This document shows, one piece after another, positions 7,702 to 19,938 of a stretch of 64,000 nucleotides of DNA (its first letter is position 1; each line of letters starts with the position of its first letter). The position numbers were made by a program, and so were the translations under genes. The DNA comes from Stenotrophomonas sp. SY1 (GTDB lineage: Bacteria; Pseudomonadota; Gammaproteobacteria; Xanthomonadales; Xanthomonadaceae). The stretch lies in NCBI RefSeq assembly GCF_021202945.1, contig NZ_JAJOYR010000002.1, forward strand, positions 1 to 64,000. Direction: 5' to 3'. Below the pieces are notes generated by a model. That model saw nothing but the letters and a program-made list of their open reading frames with translations. It had not been told where the DNA came from and searched no databases.

Positions 7702-7726
7702 TGCTCTACCGCTGAGCTAACCGCCC
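7652..7726 (-). tRNA. tRNA-Val (anticodon GAC)
   Basis: On the minus strand a full cloverleaf is seen. The acceptor GGGCGGT pairs with ACCGCCC, the anticodon stem CTACC/GGTAG holds loop TTGACAT with anticodon GAC, and the T loop is GGTTCGAACC. The discriminator is A and CCA is encoded. The gene is intact although the element lies directly behind its 3' end, so integration kept or rebuilt it. Confidence 0.95.
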
Positions 7727-7761
7727 TTCTCAGCAACAATTTGTTCGTTGCGAGGGCGCGT

Positions 7762-7790
7762 ATCTTAACCAACGAAACCGGGTAGGACAA
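7762..7790 (-). promoter_or_regulatory. Sigma70-type promoter of tRNA-Val
   Basis: On the minus strand TTGTCC (-35) and TAAGAT (-10) are separated by 17 nt, with the -10 about 35 nt before the mature tRNA end. No terminator-like structure separates it from the tRNA. Confidence 0.65.
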
Positions 7791-7823
7791 TAGATTTTTG
7801 AAAAAATCTTCACATTGACCCGC

Positions 7824-9839
<2,016 letters not shown>

Positions 9840-9994
9840 GTCGGGTACTGGCGCGCGTGGACTGTCGAGTATAGCCAGCCACGGGATGACGATCGGGCAA
9901 GGCACAACCCCACGTTCAGTCAGGTGCGCAACCGGCTGCCCGGCGCCATCGCCGCTGGCAACCATGGCCGGTCCTCCCCGCCACAGGTCGCGCG

Positions 9995-10555
9995 ATGCCC
10001 GATGCCGCCACGTCCCGCCCCTCTGCTCCCGCGCACAACGGCGGCATCACCCTGGTCGAACTGATCACCTGCCTCGCCGTATTGGCGTTACTGTCGGCCA
10101 TCGCCGCACCGTCGTTGAAAGCCTTGCTGGAACGGCATCGCGCGATCGCCGCCGAGCACGTGTTGATCCGCCATCTGAACCTGGCACGCATGGCTGCGGT
10201 AACCCACGGGAACACGACGGTACTGTGCCCTTCGCTTGATGGCCGGCGATGCGCACGCGGCAGCGACTGGAACATAGGCTGGCTGCTGTTCCTGGATCGC
10301 GATGGCAACCGGGCGCCCGACCGCGCCAGCGACGTCCTCCGCGCCGAAACCGGGCCCGCATCCCGGCACCTGCGCCTGGTCGGCACCCGTGGCCGATCCG
10401 GCGTCCGTTACCTGCCCGACGGGCGCAGCGCCGGCTCCAACCTCACCATTTCCATCTGCAATCAGGACGGCACCCTGCTCTCGCAGATCATCGTCAACAA
10501 CGCCGGACGCGTACGCAGCCAACGGCCCGCGGCGGCACGGCGCTGCCCCGGATGA
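9995..10555 (+). CDS. GspH/FimT-family minor pseudopilin
   Basis: The 186-residue product has an unusually long N-terminal leader of about 16 residues followed by a prepilin cleavage site and type III signal, [19 protein letters not shown], with Glu at +5. The globular part contains the [19 protein letters not shown] and [15 protein letters not shown] patterns of FimT/FimU. Such minor pilins prime type IV pilus assembly or take part in DNA uptake. No other pilin gene is beside it, so it is a solitary copy, divergent from uvrB. The signal has Ile instead of the usual Phe at +1. Confidence 0.85.
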   Translation: MPDAATSRPSAPAHNGGITLVELITCLAVLALLSAIAAPSLKALLERHRAIAAEHVLIRHLNLARMAAVTHGNTTVLCPSLDGRRCARGSDWNIGWLLFLDRDGNRAPDRASDVLRAETGPASRHLRLVGTRGRSGVRYLPDGRSAGSNLTISICNQDGTLLSQIIVNNAGRVRSQRPAAARRCPG

Positions 10556-10578
10556 TGCGAAAACCCGCCGCGCAAGTG

Positions 10579-10607
10579 TTGCGCACCTCGCTCAGGACGA
10601 TTAGAAT
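10579..10607 (+). promoter_or_regulatory. Sigma70-type promoter of tRNA-Asn copy 1
   Basis: TTGCGC (-35) and TAGAAT (-10) are 17 nt apart; the tRNA begins about 10 nt after the -10. The -10 and the leader up to the tRNA are the same in copy 2. Confidence 0.65.
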
Positions 10608-10617
10608 GCGCCTCCCC

Positions 10618-10694
10618 GCCCGAATAGCTCAGCCGGTTAGAGCACTTGACTGTTAATCAGGGGGTCGTTGGTTCGAGTCCAACTTCGGGCGCCA
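10618..10694 (+). tRNA. tRNA-Asn (anticodon GTT), copy 1
   Basis: The acceptor GCCCGAA pairs with TTCGGGC, discriminator G, CCA encoded. The anticodon loop CTGTTAA gives GTT. The T loop GGTTCGAGTCC is standard. The gene body is identical by eye to the copy on the other strand at 11193-11269. Confidence 0.96.
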
Positions 10695-10710
10695 AGCATT
10701 CAACAAAAAA

Positions 10711-10736
10711 GCCTGCGAGCAATCGCAGGCTTTTTT
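10711..10736 (+). terminator. Rho-independent terminator of tRNA-Asn copy 1
   Basis: An 8-bp stem GCCTGCGA/TCGCAGGC with a GCAA loop is followed by six T and preceded by six A, so it could also work from the other strand. Confidence 0.85.
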
Positions 10737-10768
10737 GTTGCCCGCAGTTCGCGAGTCCACGGGCATTC

Positions 10769-11124
10769 GTAGGAGCGGCTTCAGCCGCGAAGCTGGGGAT
10801 GTGTCCACTGGGCACGGATACCGGCGATTGCAATCGCCATGGCGGCCAGGTCTCTCCGCAATGTTTCGATCCATGCAATGCAATTCCATGCCTGCCGAAG
10901 CCCGCAATTGGCAGGCCGGGATGAAATCCCGACATATGCGATGCCAATGCAACGTGGGTCATTGGCGCTGCAGCCCAGATTGTTGAGGCGCGATAACGAC
11001 GCTGCTGATGTGGAGGCCTCGTGAGCCATCGGGCCGATGCGCAATCGCCGTCGTGCATTCTGCAATTGCGTGCACTTCCGGCATCGCCCGGAATCATCAG
11101 CTTCGCGGCTGAAGCCGCTCCTAC
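10769..11124. repeat. 356-bp spacer bounded by exact 26-bp inverted GTAG-type REP repeats
   Basis: Positions 10769-10794 and 11099-11124 are exact reverse complements, each starting GTAGGAGCGGCTTCAGCCGC and each itself a palindrome. The inside holds further palindromes (GGCGATTGCAATCGCC; GCCTGCC ... GGCAGGC; CGGGATGAAATCCCG) and no gene I can support. It fills the space between the two convergent tRNA-Asn genes. GTAG-starting REPs are known in Stenotrophomonas and related genera; the segment looks like a long REP doublet or a non-autonomous element. Confidence 0.75.
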
Positions 11125-11154
11125 AACAGGCTGCGGCACCACAAACGCCGGGCA

Positions 11155-11180
11155 AAGAAAAAGCCGCGATTGCTCGCGGC
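11155..11180 (-). terminator. Rho-independent terminator of tRNA-Asn copy 2
   Basis: Read on the minus strand, the stem GCCGCGA/TCGCGGC with a 4-nt loop is followed by TTTTTCTTT. A T tract on the other side makes it possibly bidirectional. Its stem resembles the copy 1 terminator. Confidence 0.8.
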
Positions 11181-11192
11181 TTTTTCAGTATC

Positions 11193-11269
11193 TGGCGCCC
11201 GAAGTTGGACTCGAACCAACGACCCCCTGATTAACAGTCAAGTGCTCTAACCGGCTGAGCTATTCGGGC
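11193..11269 (-). tRNA. tRNA-Asn (anticodon GTT), copy 2
   Basis: Same cloverleaf and anticodon as copy 1, in inverted orientation, with CCA encoded. A TAGAAT -10 box lies upstream at 11280-11285 and the following leader matches copy 1, but no good -35 is seen, so this copy may be expressed more weakly. Confidence 0.95.
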
Positions 11270-11293
11270 GGGGAGGCGCATTCTATACGCATG

Positions 11294-11764
11294 TTACGCG
11301 CGATGGTAGGGGTGATTGGCCAACATTGCCGCTGCGCGATACAACTGCTCGGCCACAACCAACCGCACCAGCATGTGCGGCAAGGTCAGCGGGCCGATCG
11401 ACCACTTTTCATCGGCAACCGCAGACACTTCTGCTGCATGCCCTTCCGGGCCGCCGATCAGGAATGCAAGATCGCGCCCCTGCGAACGCCAATGCTCCAG
11501 ACGCTGCGCCAACTGCTCCGAACTGAGTTGCCGCCCCGGCACATCCAGCGCCACCACGTACGGATTTTTCGGCAGCGCCGCCAACACGCGCCTGCCTTCA
11601 TCTTCGATGGCGCGCTTGGGATCACGGCCCTTGCCGCGCAGGCCAGGTTCGATTTCCACCAACTCCAGCGGCAACCAGTGCGACAAGCGCTTCTGGTACT
11701 CGGCAAAGCCCTGTGCCACCCAGGAAGGGGCACGCTCGCCGGTAGCGATCAACCTGGCTTTCAT
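11294..11764 (-). CDS. rlmH: 23S rRNA (pseudouridine1915-N3)-methyltransferase
   Basis: The 156-residue SPOUT methyltransferase has the trefoil-knot motifs LIGGPEGHA and SIGPLTLPHMLVRLVVAEQLYRA at its C-terminus, with the conserved YHRA end (NHPYHRA). It methylates pseudouridine 1915 in helix 69 of 23S rRNA using S-adenosylmethionine. Length is typical. It lies downstream of rsfS on the same strand, the usual order in gammaproteobacteria. Confidence 0.97.
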   Translation of the reverse strand: MKARLIATGERAPSWVAQGFAEYQKRLSHWLPLELVEIEPGLRGKGRDPKRAIEDEGRRVLAALPKNPYVVALDVPGRQLSSEQLAQRLEHWRSQGRDLAFLIGGPEGHAAEVSAVADEKWSIGPLTLPHMLVRLVVAEQLYRAAAMLANHPYHRA

Positions 11765-11839
11765 GTCACGGCCTCCAGCGGGCGTTGAAACGAAGACGGC
11801 GCCCTGCGGCGCCGTCGCGAAGCATGTTGCAGGAAACGA

Positions 11840-12253
11840 TCAGCGATCGTCCTGGTCATCCTCATAGGCTTGCGGCGGCTGGTCACCCACCGTCCACAGG
11901 CGCTCCAGCGCATAGAACTCGCGCACGCGCGGCAGCATGACGTGGACGATCACATCGCCCAGATCCACCAGCACCCACTCCGCTTCGCGCTCGCCCTCCA
12001 CACCCAGCGGCATGACGCCCAGGTTCTTGGCAAAGCGCACCACTTCATCACCAATGGATTTCACGTGGCGGGTGGAGGTACCGGAAACGACGACCATGAA
12101 GTCGGCGACGCTGGACTTGCCGCGAACGTCGATCTCCACCGCGTCCTTGGCCTTGATCTCTTCCAGCGCGGCGTGAACGGACGCCAGCAGGGCCGGAACG
12201 GACGGCGGCGGGCTGGGCAATTGGGTCTTGATGACTTGGGCTTCGGAGGTCAA
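11840..12253 (-). CDS. rsfS: Ribosome silencing factor
   Basis: The 137-residue Iojap/RsfS protein has the core AVEIDVRGKSSVADFMVVVSG and STRHVKSIGDEV, then WVLVDLGDVIVHVMLPRVREFY. RsfS binds uL14 on the large subunit and blocks subunit joining when nutrients are low. The first 20 residues are a Pro/Ser-rich extension and the end is acidic. It sits between nadD and rlmH with short gaps. Confidence 0.96.
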   Translation of the reverse strand: MTSEAQVIKTQLPSPPPSVPALLASVHAALEEIKAKDAVEIDVRGKSSVADFMVVVSGTSTRHVKSIGDEVVRFAKNLGVMPLGVEGEREAEWVLVDLGDVIVHVMLPRVREFYALERLWTVGDQPPQAYEDDQDDR

Positions 12254-12320
12254 AACGGCAGAACTCGATGAATAAGGGGTCGATTATAGAGAACCCGGCG
12301 GCAAGCGGCATTCACGACGG

Positions 12321-13037
12321 TCAACGGCTGATGTACAGCCCGTTGGCTTGGATGTAGTCAGCTACCGCCCCGGGCACCAGCGACTGCCACTGTCCGCCCC
12401 CGGCAATCTGTTCACGCACGGCGGTCGCCGAGCCGGCATGCAGCGGTTGATGCAGGCACCAGACCCGCCCGGCAGCAGTTTCCAGCAATTCTTCGGCAGA
12501 ACCTGCCCAGGCCCCGTGCAGGCGTTGGGCCAGCGGCTCGGGCAGCTGGCCGTCCAGGGCGTTGCCGGAGCGGTCGGCCACCACGATGTGGGCCAGGTCG
12601 AGCAGATGCTCCCACTCGTGCCAACCGGGCAGGCCAAGCAGGCTGTCGGCGCCCATCAGCAGTGCCAGCGGCTGGCCCATGCCGACGTCCTCGCGGATCT
12701 CGCGCAGGGTATCCACGGTCCACGACGGCACCCCCGGATGCTGCTCGGCACGCCGCAGTTCGCGCAGGTCGATGATGAAATCCGGATCGCCGGCCACCGC
12801 CAGTTCGAGCATGGCGGCCCGTTGCAGCGCGTCGGCGCCCGGCGGCGGGCGATGCGGTGGATCGGCTGCCGGCATCAGCCGCACCGGCACATTCAGCTCA
12901 CGGGCCGCGCTGTGCGCGATCGCCAAGTGGCCGTTGTGGATCGGGTCGAAGGTGCCGCCGTAGAACAGCAGCAGCGAATTGGTGTTGACCTGGCGCTGCC
13001 GGACCGGCGCCGGCTGCGGCGCCGCCTCAGCGCGCAC
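12321..13037 (-). CDS. nadD: Nicotinate-nucleotide adenylyltransferase
   Basis: The 238-residue nucleotidyltransferase carries FYGGTFDPIHNGHLAIAH, the HxGH motif region, and the late SATAVREQI motif for ATP binding. It makes nicotinate adenine dinucleotide from nicotinate mononucleotide. The GTG at 13037 overlaps holA by 11 nt and is the only plausible start upstream of the catalytic motif; it leaves about 20 extra residues before the core. Confidence 0.95.
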   Translation of the reverse strand: MRAEAAPQPAPVRQRQVNTNSLLLFYGGTFDPIHNGHLAIAHSAARELNVPVRLMPAADPPHRPPPGADALQRAAMLELAVAGDPDFIIDLRELRRAEQHPGVPSWTVDTLREIREDVGMGQPLALLMGADSLLGLPGWHEWEHLLDLAHIVVADRSGNALDGQLPEPLAQRLHGAWAGSAEELLETAAGRVWCLHQPLHAGSATAVREQIAGGGQWQSLVPGAVADYIQANGLYISR

Positions 13038-14070
13038 CGCGCACCAGCAGGCGCACCGCCTGGGCCTCGGACAAGGCTATCAGCAGCCGCTCCAGACCCA
13101 GCCACGGATCGCCGTCGGCACGGCCTTTGGCCATGCGATCCACCTGCGAGGCCTCAGCGACGAAGCGCTCCCAGCGGCGCGGATCAGGATGCCGCTGCAA
13201 GGCACGCTTGAACGGCGCCTGGCGCGACTCCCAGATGCCCTTGGCCTTCATTTCGCCAGCCAGATTGCCGCCACTGGCCTGGACCCGGGACAGCCCGGCA
13301 GTCAGCAGCAGCTCACGGATCAGGATCGGCATCAGCGCGGCCACCGCTTCGCCTTCAGCGCGCAGCCCGGCCAGCATCCGCAGTACCGCCTGCGGCTGCC
13401 CGGAGAAGGCGGCTTCGCTGAGGCGGAACACGTCATAGCGGGCGGCATCGGCCACCAGCGATTCCATTTTTGCCACGTCCAGCGACTGGCCGTCGGCGAG
13501 CAGCGCCAGCTTGTCGATTTCCTGCGCGGCGGCGAGCAGATTGCCTTCCACGCGCTCACTCAGGCGTTGCACCGCAGCCGGCTCGGCGCGCAGGCCTTTC
13601 GCGCGCAGGCGGCGTTCGATCCAGTCACCCAGCTCATGCGGCTTGATCGCCCAGGCCACCGACAGCACACCGACCTTGCTCACCGCTTCGGCCCATTTGC
13701 CCTGGTGTGCCTTGCTCCACTCGCCTGCGGTGATCAGCAGCACCACATCGTCAGCCGGACGTGCGCAGAAATCACTGATGACCTCGGCGCCTTCCTTGCC
13801 CGGCTTGCCGCTGGGCAGGCGCAGCTCGACCAGGCGCCTGGCGCTGAACAGGCTGGGCGCATTGAAGCTGGACGCCAGTTGGCCCCAGTCGAAATCGCGG
13901 CCGTCCGCGTCAAACACTTCGCGTTCGCCGATGCCGTCGGCGCGGGCCTTGGCTCGCACCGCATCGGCTGCTTCGATCACCCGCAGCAACTCGGGGCCGG
14001 CAATCAGGTAGACCGGCGCAAGCGCCTGGCCACCGATCTGGCTGATCAATTGTTCCGGGCGCAGTTCCAT
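13027..14070 (-). CDS. holA: DNA polymerase III subunit delta
   Basis: The 347-residue clamp-loader subunit starts MELRPEQLISQIGG and contains the family segments PVYLIAGPELLRVIEAADAV, FNAPSLFSARRLVELRLP and GNLLAAAQEIDKLALL. Delta opens the beta sliding clamp. It has no Walker motif, as expected. It lies 25 nt after lptE and overlaps nadD, so the genes are cotranscribed. Confidence 0.95.
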   Translation of the reverse strand: MELRPEQLISQIGGQALAPVYLIAGPELLRVIEAADAVRAKARADGIGEREVFDADGRDFDWGQLASSFNAPSLFSARRLVELRLPSGKPGKEGAEVISDFCARPADDVVLLITAGEWSKAHQGKWAEAVSKVGVLSVAWAIKPHELGDWIERRLRAKGLRAEPAAVQRLSERVEGNLLAAAQEIDKLALLADGQSLDVAKMESLVADAARYDVFRLSEAAFSGQPQAVLRMLAGLRAEGEAVAALMPILIRELLLTAGLSRVQASGGNLAGEMKAKGIWESRQAPFKRALQRHPDPRRWERFVAEASQVDRMAKGRADGDPWLGLERLLIALSEAQAVRLLVRGAR

Positions 14071-14095
14071 GGCTCAGGCAGCCTGCGGGGCGCGA

Positions 14096-14677
14096 TCAGT
14101 CAACGTCGCCTGCGCCCTGCACGGGCGGCGCCTGCGGCGGGGCCAGCTTCTGCTTTTCCAGATCGGCGCGGACCACGCTGTCGATGCGGCGCAGGATCGA
14201 GGCTGCCATTTCCCGGCGCAGTTCATCGGCCAGGATCTCGCGCTCGGTGGTGGTGCCGGTGGCGTCTTCGGGCGGCGAGACGTAATCGCGTGACAGTTCG
14301 ACCGCCTGCTCCGGCACCAGCGCGCTGCCATCTGGCTTGAGGAAGGAGAACACCACGGCGTAGCGCAGGCTGTACTCCTGCGCGCGGCCCTGGCCGTCGA
14401 TGGCGATCGGCAGGTCGCCCCAGCGCTCGGAGCGGATCTGCAGGCGCGCAAGCGCCGGATCGTCCTTGCCCTGGCCCGGAGTGCCATCCTCGCCGACGAC
14501 AGTGGCGCCGGAGGAGCGCAGGCCCCGGTTGAGCAGCTTCACCAGCTCGCTGTAACGCACTGTCGATTCCACTTTCACCGCCGGCATGTCCGCAGGCAGG
14601 GCGAGCTTGTTGCGCAGATGGAAGCCACAGCCGGTCAGGCCGGCAGCGAGGATCAAGGCGATCAGGTATCGGGTCAT
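14096..14677 (-). CDS. lptE: LPS-assembly lipoprotein LptE
   Basis: The 193-residue product starts MTRYLIALILAAGLTGCGFH, a lipoprotein signal with lipobox LTGC. LptE plugs the LptD barrel and helps insert lipopolysaccharide in the outer membrane. The body has the expected FHLRNKLALPADM and YSLRYAVVFSF segments. The start at 14677 is chosen for the signal peptide; the frame is open 21 codons upstream. The C-terminus is Pro/Ala-rich. Confidence 0.93.
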   Translation of the reverse strand: MTRYLIALILAAGLTGCGFHLRNKLALPADMPAVKVESTVRYSELVKLLNRGLRSSGATVVGEDGTPGQGKDDPALARLQIRSERWGDLPIAIDGQGRAQEYSLRYAVVFSFLKPDGSALVPEQAVELSRDYVSPPEDATGTTTEREILADELRREMAASILRRIDSVVRADLEKQKLAPPQAPPVQGAGDVD

Positions 14678-14847
14678 TGGCACAGTCTGGCGGAGCCGGC
14701 CGGGAGCGGCAATAGAAAACGGCTCGGCATCATCGCGCATCGGATGTGAGCGGGGATGAAACCGTGCGTTGTCGGCGACGCATGCGATCGCTGGAACCTT
14801 GCGTTGCCTAGCGACTGGCGCTGGAGCTGCAAGGCAAGAACAGGAGC

Positions 14848-15130
14848 GCCCTCATCCGCCCTCCGGGCACCTTCTCCCGCTTGCGGGAGAAGGGAAAGCT
14901 CAGTCCGCTTGCGGGAGAAGGGGAAGCTCGTTCCGCTTGCGGGAGAAGGGAAAGCTCAGTCCGCTTGCGGAAGAAGGGAAAAGCTCGGCCCGCTCGCGGG
15001 AGAAGGGGGAGCTCGGCCTGCTCGCCCGGAAAGGGACGGCGCGGCCCGCTTGTTGGAGAACGGGAAAGCCCAGTCCGCTTGCGAGGGATGGGAACAACAC
15101 TGCCCGCTTGCCGTAGTAGCGACAGCACGG
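14848..15130. repeat. Palindromic element followed by a degenerating tandem array
   Basis: The gap between lptE and leuS (14678-15270) holds no supported gene. At 14848 a palindrome family member starts (CCCTCATCCGCCCTCCGGGC, then CTTCTCCCGCTTGCGGGAGAAGG). It is followed by about eight copies of a roughly 30-36-bp unit built from CCGCTTGCGGGAGAAGGG plus AAAGCTC. Copies lose similarity to the right. The unit reuses the palindrome's own right arm, suggesting growth by repeated duplication. Confidence 0.75.
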
Positions 15131-15216
15131 CCACTGGCGGAGATGGGACGCTGCGATTCTAGTGCGGGCCACGAAAAACCCACGGTCGGCTTGCGTGGGA
15201 ATTGCAGGCGCCAAAC

Positions 15217-15246
15217 AAAAAAGCACGCCCCGCGAGCGGGGCGTGC
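15217..15246 (-). terminator. Rho-independent terminator of leuS
   Basis: On the minus strand the hairpin GCACGCCCCGC/GCGGGGCGTGC is followed by six T, 25 nt after the leuS stop. It would separate leuS from lptE transcription. Confidence 0.88.
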
Positions 15247-15270
15247 CTTGGTTCCTACCATCCGGAGGCG

Positions 15271-17958
<2,688 letters not shown>

Positions 17959-18026
17959 TCATGGCACTCCAATCGGACCCCCCTGCCCGGTCAGCGGAAA
18001 ACCGCAGGTAGTTGATCTGATGGGAG

Positions 18027-18053
18027 TTTCGGGAACTCACCGAATTCCCGAAA
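18027..18053. other. Inverted repeat upstream of leuS
   Basis: TTTCGGGAA and TTCCCGAAA form a perfect 9-bp inverted repeat with a 9-nt centre, between the DUF998 gene and leuS. No T run follows, so it may be an operator or a leader hairpin rather than a terminator. Confidence 0.4.
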
Positions 18054-18098
18054 TACCGCAGAACACTGGCACTTCAGCCGATTCCCCGCGCCTGCGGC

Positions 18099-18701
18099 TC
18101 AGCCGCGCGGTGGCGCCAGCCGCCATGCTCCCAGCAACCAGACCAGCCAACCGAGGAAGGCCAGGCGCTGCGCCATCGCCGCCGGCATCGCGATCTCGAA
18201 CAGGAACGCGCTGCACACGCTCCACAGCGCGCAGGCTACCGCCAGGGTTGCCAAGGGCCGCCATGCAGCTGCCTTGGCCGCGCCAAGGCGCAGCGCAACG
18301 GCGCCGGCGGTGAAGGCCACCAGCCACAACAGCCAGGCGCTGGCGTGGAACTGGCTGGCCTGGTTCTCAATGTCCTCCACGTCCAGCGGCAGGCCGCCCA
18401 TCGCCACGAAGGCAACCGCCGCCAGCAGCAGCATCTGCCCGGCAATGCGCAACGTGCGCGGAGCGTTGGCGGGCATGCGCAGGATCAGGTCCAACGCCGC
18501 CGCACCGGCCAGCAGGCCAGGCAACACGAAGCCCAGTGCACTGAACAGCTCACCATCGGGCACGCCACGCGCGCCAAGCAGTGACACCGGATGGCGCAAC
18601 TGGTCATAGCCCTCCAGCCGTGTGCCAAACACCACCACGGCTGCAATCCAGATGACCGCCGCCAAGGGACCGGTCCAGGCCAACATCTTCATTTTCGACA
18701 C
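18099..18701 (-). CDS. DUF998 membrane protein
   Basis: The 200-residue protein has about six hydrophobic segments and the DUF998 signature near the first loop (YDQLRHPVSLLGARGVPDG). It is an inner-membrane protein of unknown function. The GGLPLDVED region after helix three may be a conserved loop. It is upstream of leuS on the same strand with 185 nt between them. Confidence 0.8.
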   Translation of the reverse strand: MSKMKMLAWTGPLAAVIWIAAVVVFGTRLEGYDQLRHPVSLLGARGVPDGELFSALGFVLPGLLAGAAALDLILRMPANAPRTLRIAGQMLLLAAVAFVAMGGLPLDVEDIENQASQFHASAWLLWLVAFTAGAVALRLGAAKAAAWRPLATLAVACALWSVCSAFLFEIAMPAAMAQRLAFLGWLVWLLGAWRLAPPRG

Positions 18702-18825
18702 CGCACACCTTTGCGTTTCTGGCCGACGCTGACATGCCCCGGCTAACCGGCGTCATTGTGACCGGCGTGATGCGCGGGTGCACTGCCTGGCGGTGGAGCC
18801 CGCGTTACCGCTCCCCCGCCCTCCC

Positions 18826-19062
18826 CTTCGCCTGCGACGAAAGGGAGGGACTGGATGCCGTGACCCATCAGGAAAGGAGGCGTCGCCCCTCACTGGCACT
18901 GCCATTCGCCTGCGGCGAACGGGAGGGGCTGGATGCTGCGACCCGCCCGGGGAAGGAGGCGGCGGGTGTTTCGGCCTGCGGCGAAAGGGAGGGAGCGGAG
19001 CGGCCATTGCGGCGTCAGGGAGGCGCGTTGCGTTCGCCCCGCTCCCTCTCTTTCGCCGCAGG
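18826..19062. repeat. Three direct and one inverted palindromic repeats
   Basis: The gene-free gap 18702-19097 carries units centred on TTCGCCTGCGGCGAA followed by GGGAGGG, near 18827-18848, 18905-18927 and 18970-18993. The first two are followed by GGATGC-x-G and GACCC, so the unit is about 78 bp. A fourth copy in inverted orientation lies near 19042-19062. The palindrome differs from the GTAG REPs and from the CCCTCTCCC elements. No gene is supported here. Confidence 0.65.
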
Positions 19063-19097
19063 AGCCAGCGTGAGGGAACAGCAGTCCGTCAGAATCC

Positions 19098-19871
19098 TTA
19101 CCCGCCGATGCCGGAAATCTCCACGCGCCGGTTCGGGGCCAGGCAGCTGATCAGGGCAGTGCCACTGGACCCACTGCAATCCACCAACGGCTCGGTGTTG
19201 CCACGTCCTTCGGCACGGATGGCGTTGGCTGGCACGCCCTGCTGGACCAGGTATTCGCGCACCGCGTCGGCACGTCGTTGCGACAGTGTCCGGTTGTAGG
19301 CATCACTGCCGATGCGGTCGGTATAGCCGATGACCACCAGATTCACGTCGTTCACCCTCGGCCCGAGGCCGCTCACCACCTCGGCAAGCCTGGCCCTGCC
19401 ACCTTCGGCCAAGGTGGCGCTGTCGAAGGCGAACAAGGCATCGGCGGAAATGCGCAGCGGTGCCGCAGCTGCCGGGGGCGCTGGCGGCGCCGGTGCCGGC
19501 GGCGGCTCCAGCAATGCCGCGCAGCTTTCCGGCTTCCAGGCCTGGCCACTGGAGCTACCGTCCGCGTTGAACCGCACCTGGAACTGGCATTGGATGGGCG
19601 CCGCGCCGACGCTGCGTCGGAAGTTGAACAGGTAATTCCACTCGCGCACGCCCCACAGGCCTTCATTGAAGTGCGGCGTGCCCAACAACGTCTGCAACTG
19701 GTCCTTGTTCATGCCCGGCGCGTATTGGCGCAGGTTGTCCAGGTTCACGTAGGTGCCGCCGGCCGGATAGGCCCGGGCCGGATCGGGGAGGGTGTCTTCG
19801 CGCACCTGCCCCTTGCTGCTGCATGCGGTAAGTGTCGCCAGCAAGGCCAGCACAAGCCATTTCTTGTCCAT
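19098..19871 (-). CDS. SmpA/OmpA-domain lipoprotein, TpgA-like partner of the adhesin
   Basis: The 257-residue product starts MDKKWLVLALLATLTACSS with lipobox LTAC, so it should be lipidated. Residues about 35-100 (YAPGMNKDQLQTLLGTPHF) resemble a SmpA/OmlA (BamE-like) domain. After a Pro/Ala linker, residues about 150-255 form an OmpA-type peptidoglycan-binding domain (LFAFDSATLAEGG, VVIGYTDRIGSDAYNRTLSQ, APNRRVEI). This two-domain layout and its place 67 nt behind the adhesin gene match TpgA of Acinetobacter, which binds both a trimeric autotransporter and peptidoglycan. The role here is inferred from that parallel. Confidence 0.85.
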   Translation of the reverse strand: MDKKWLVLALLATLTACSSKGQVREDTLPDPARAYPAGGTYVNLDNLRQYAPGMNKDQLQTLLGTPHFNEGLWGVREWNYLFNFRRSVGAAPIQCQFQVRFNADGSSSGQAWKPESCAALLEPPPAPAPPAPPAAAAPLRISADALFAFDSATLAEGGRARLAEVVSGLGPRVNDVNLVVIGYTDRIGSDAYNRTLSQRRADAVREYLVQQGVPANAIRAEGRGNTEPLVDCSGSSGTALISCLAPNRRVEISGIGG

Positions 19872-19938
19872 GATTACCCCCGTGCGCGTTGGCGCAGCCA
19901 TCAGGTGCCGGCGCGGCGCGCCGGCACGTTGTCTGTCA

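Noticed and set aside
10646..11234. Short frames between the two tRNA-Asn genes
   Set aside because: They run through REPs, tRNA and terminators and lack ribosome sites.
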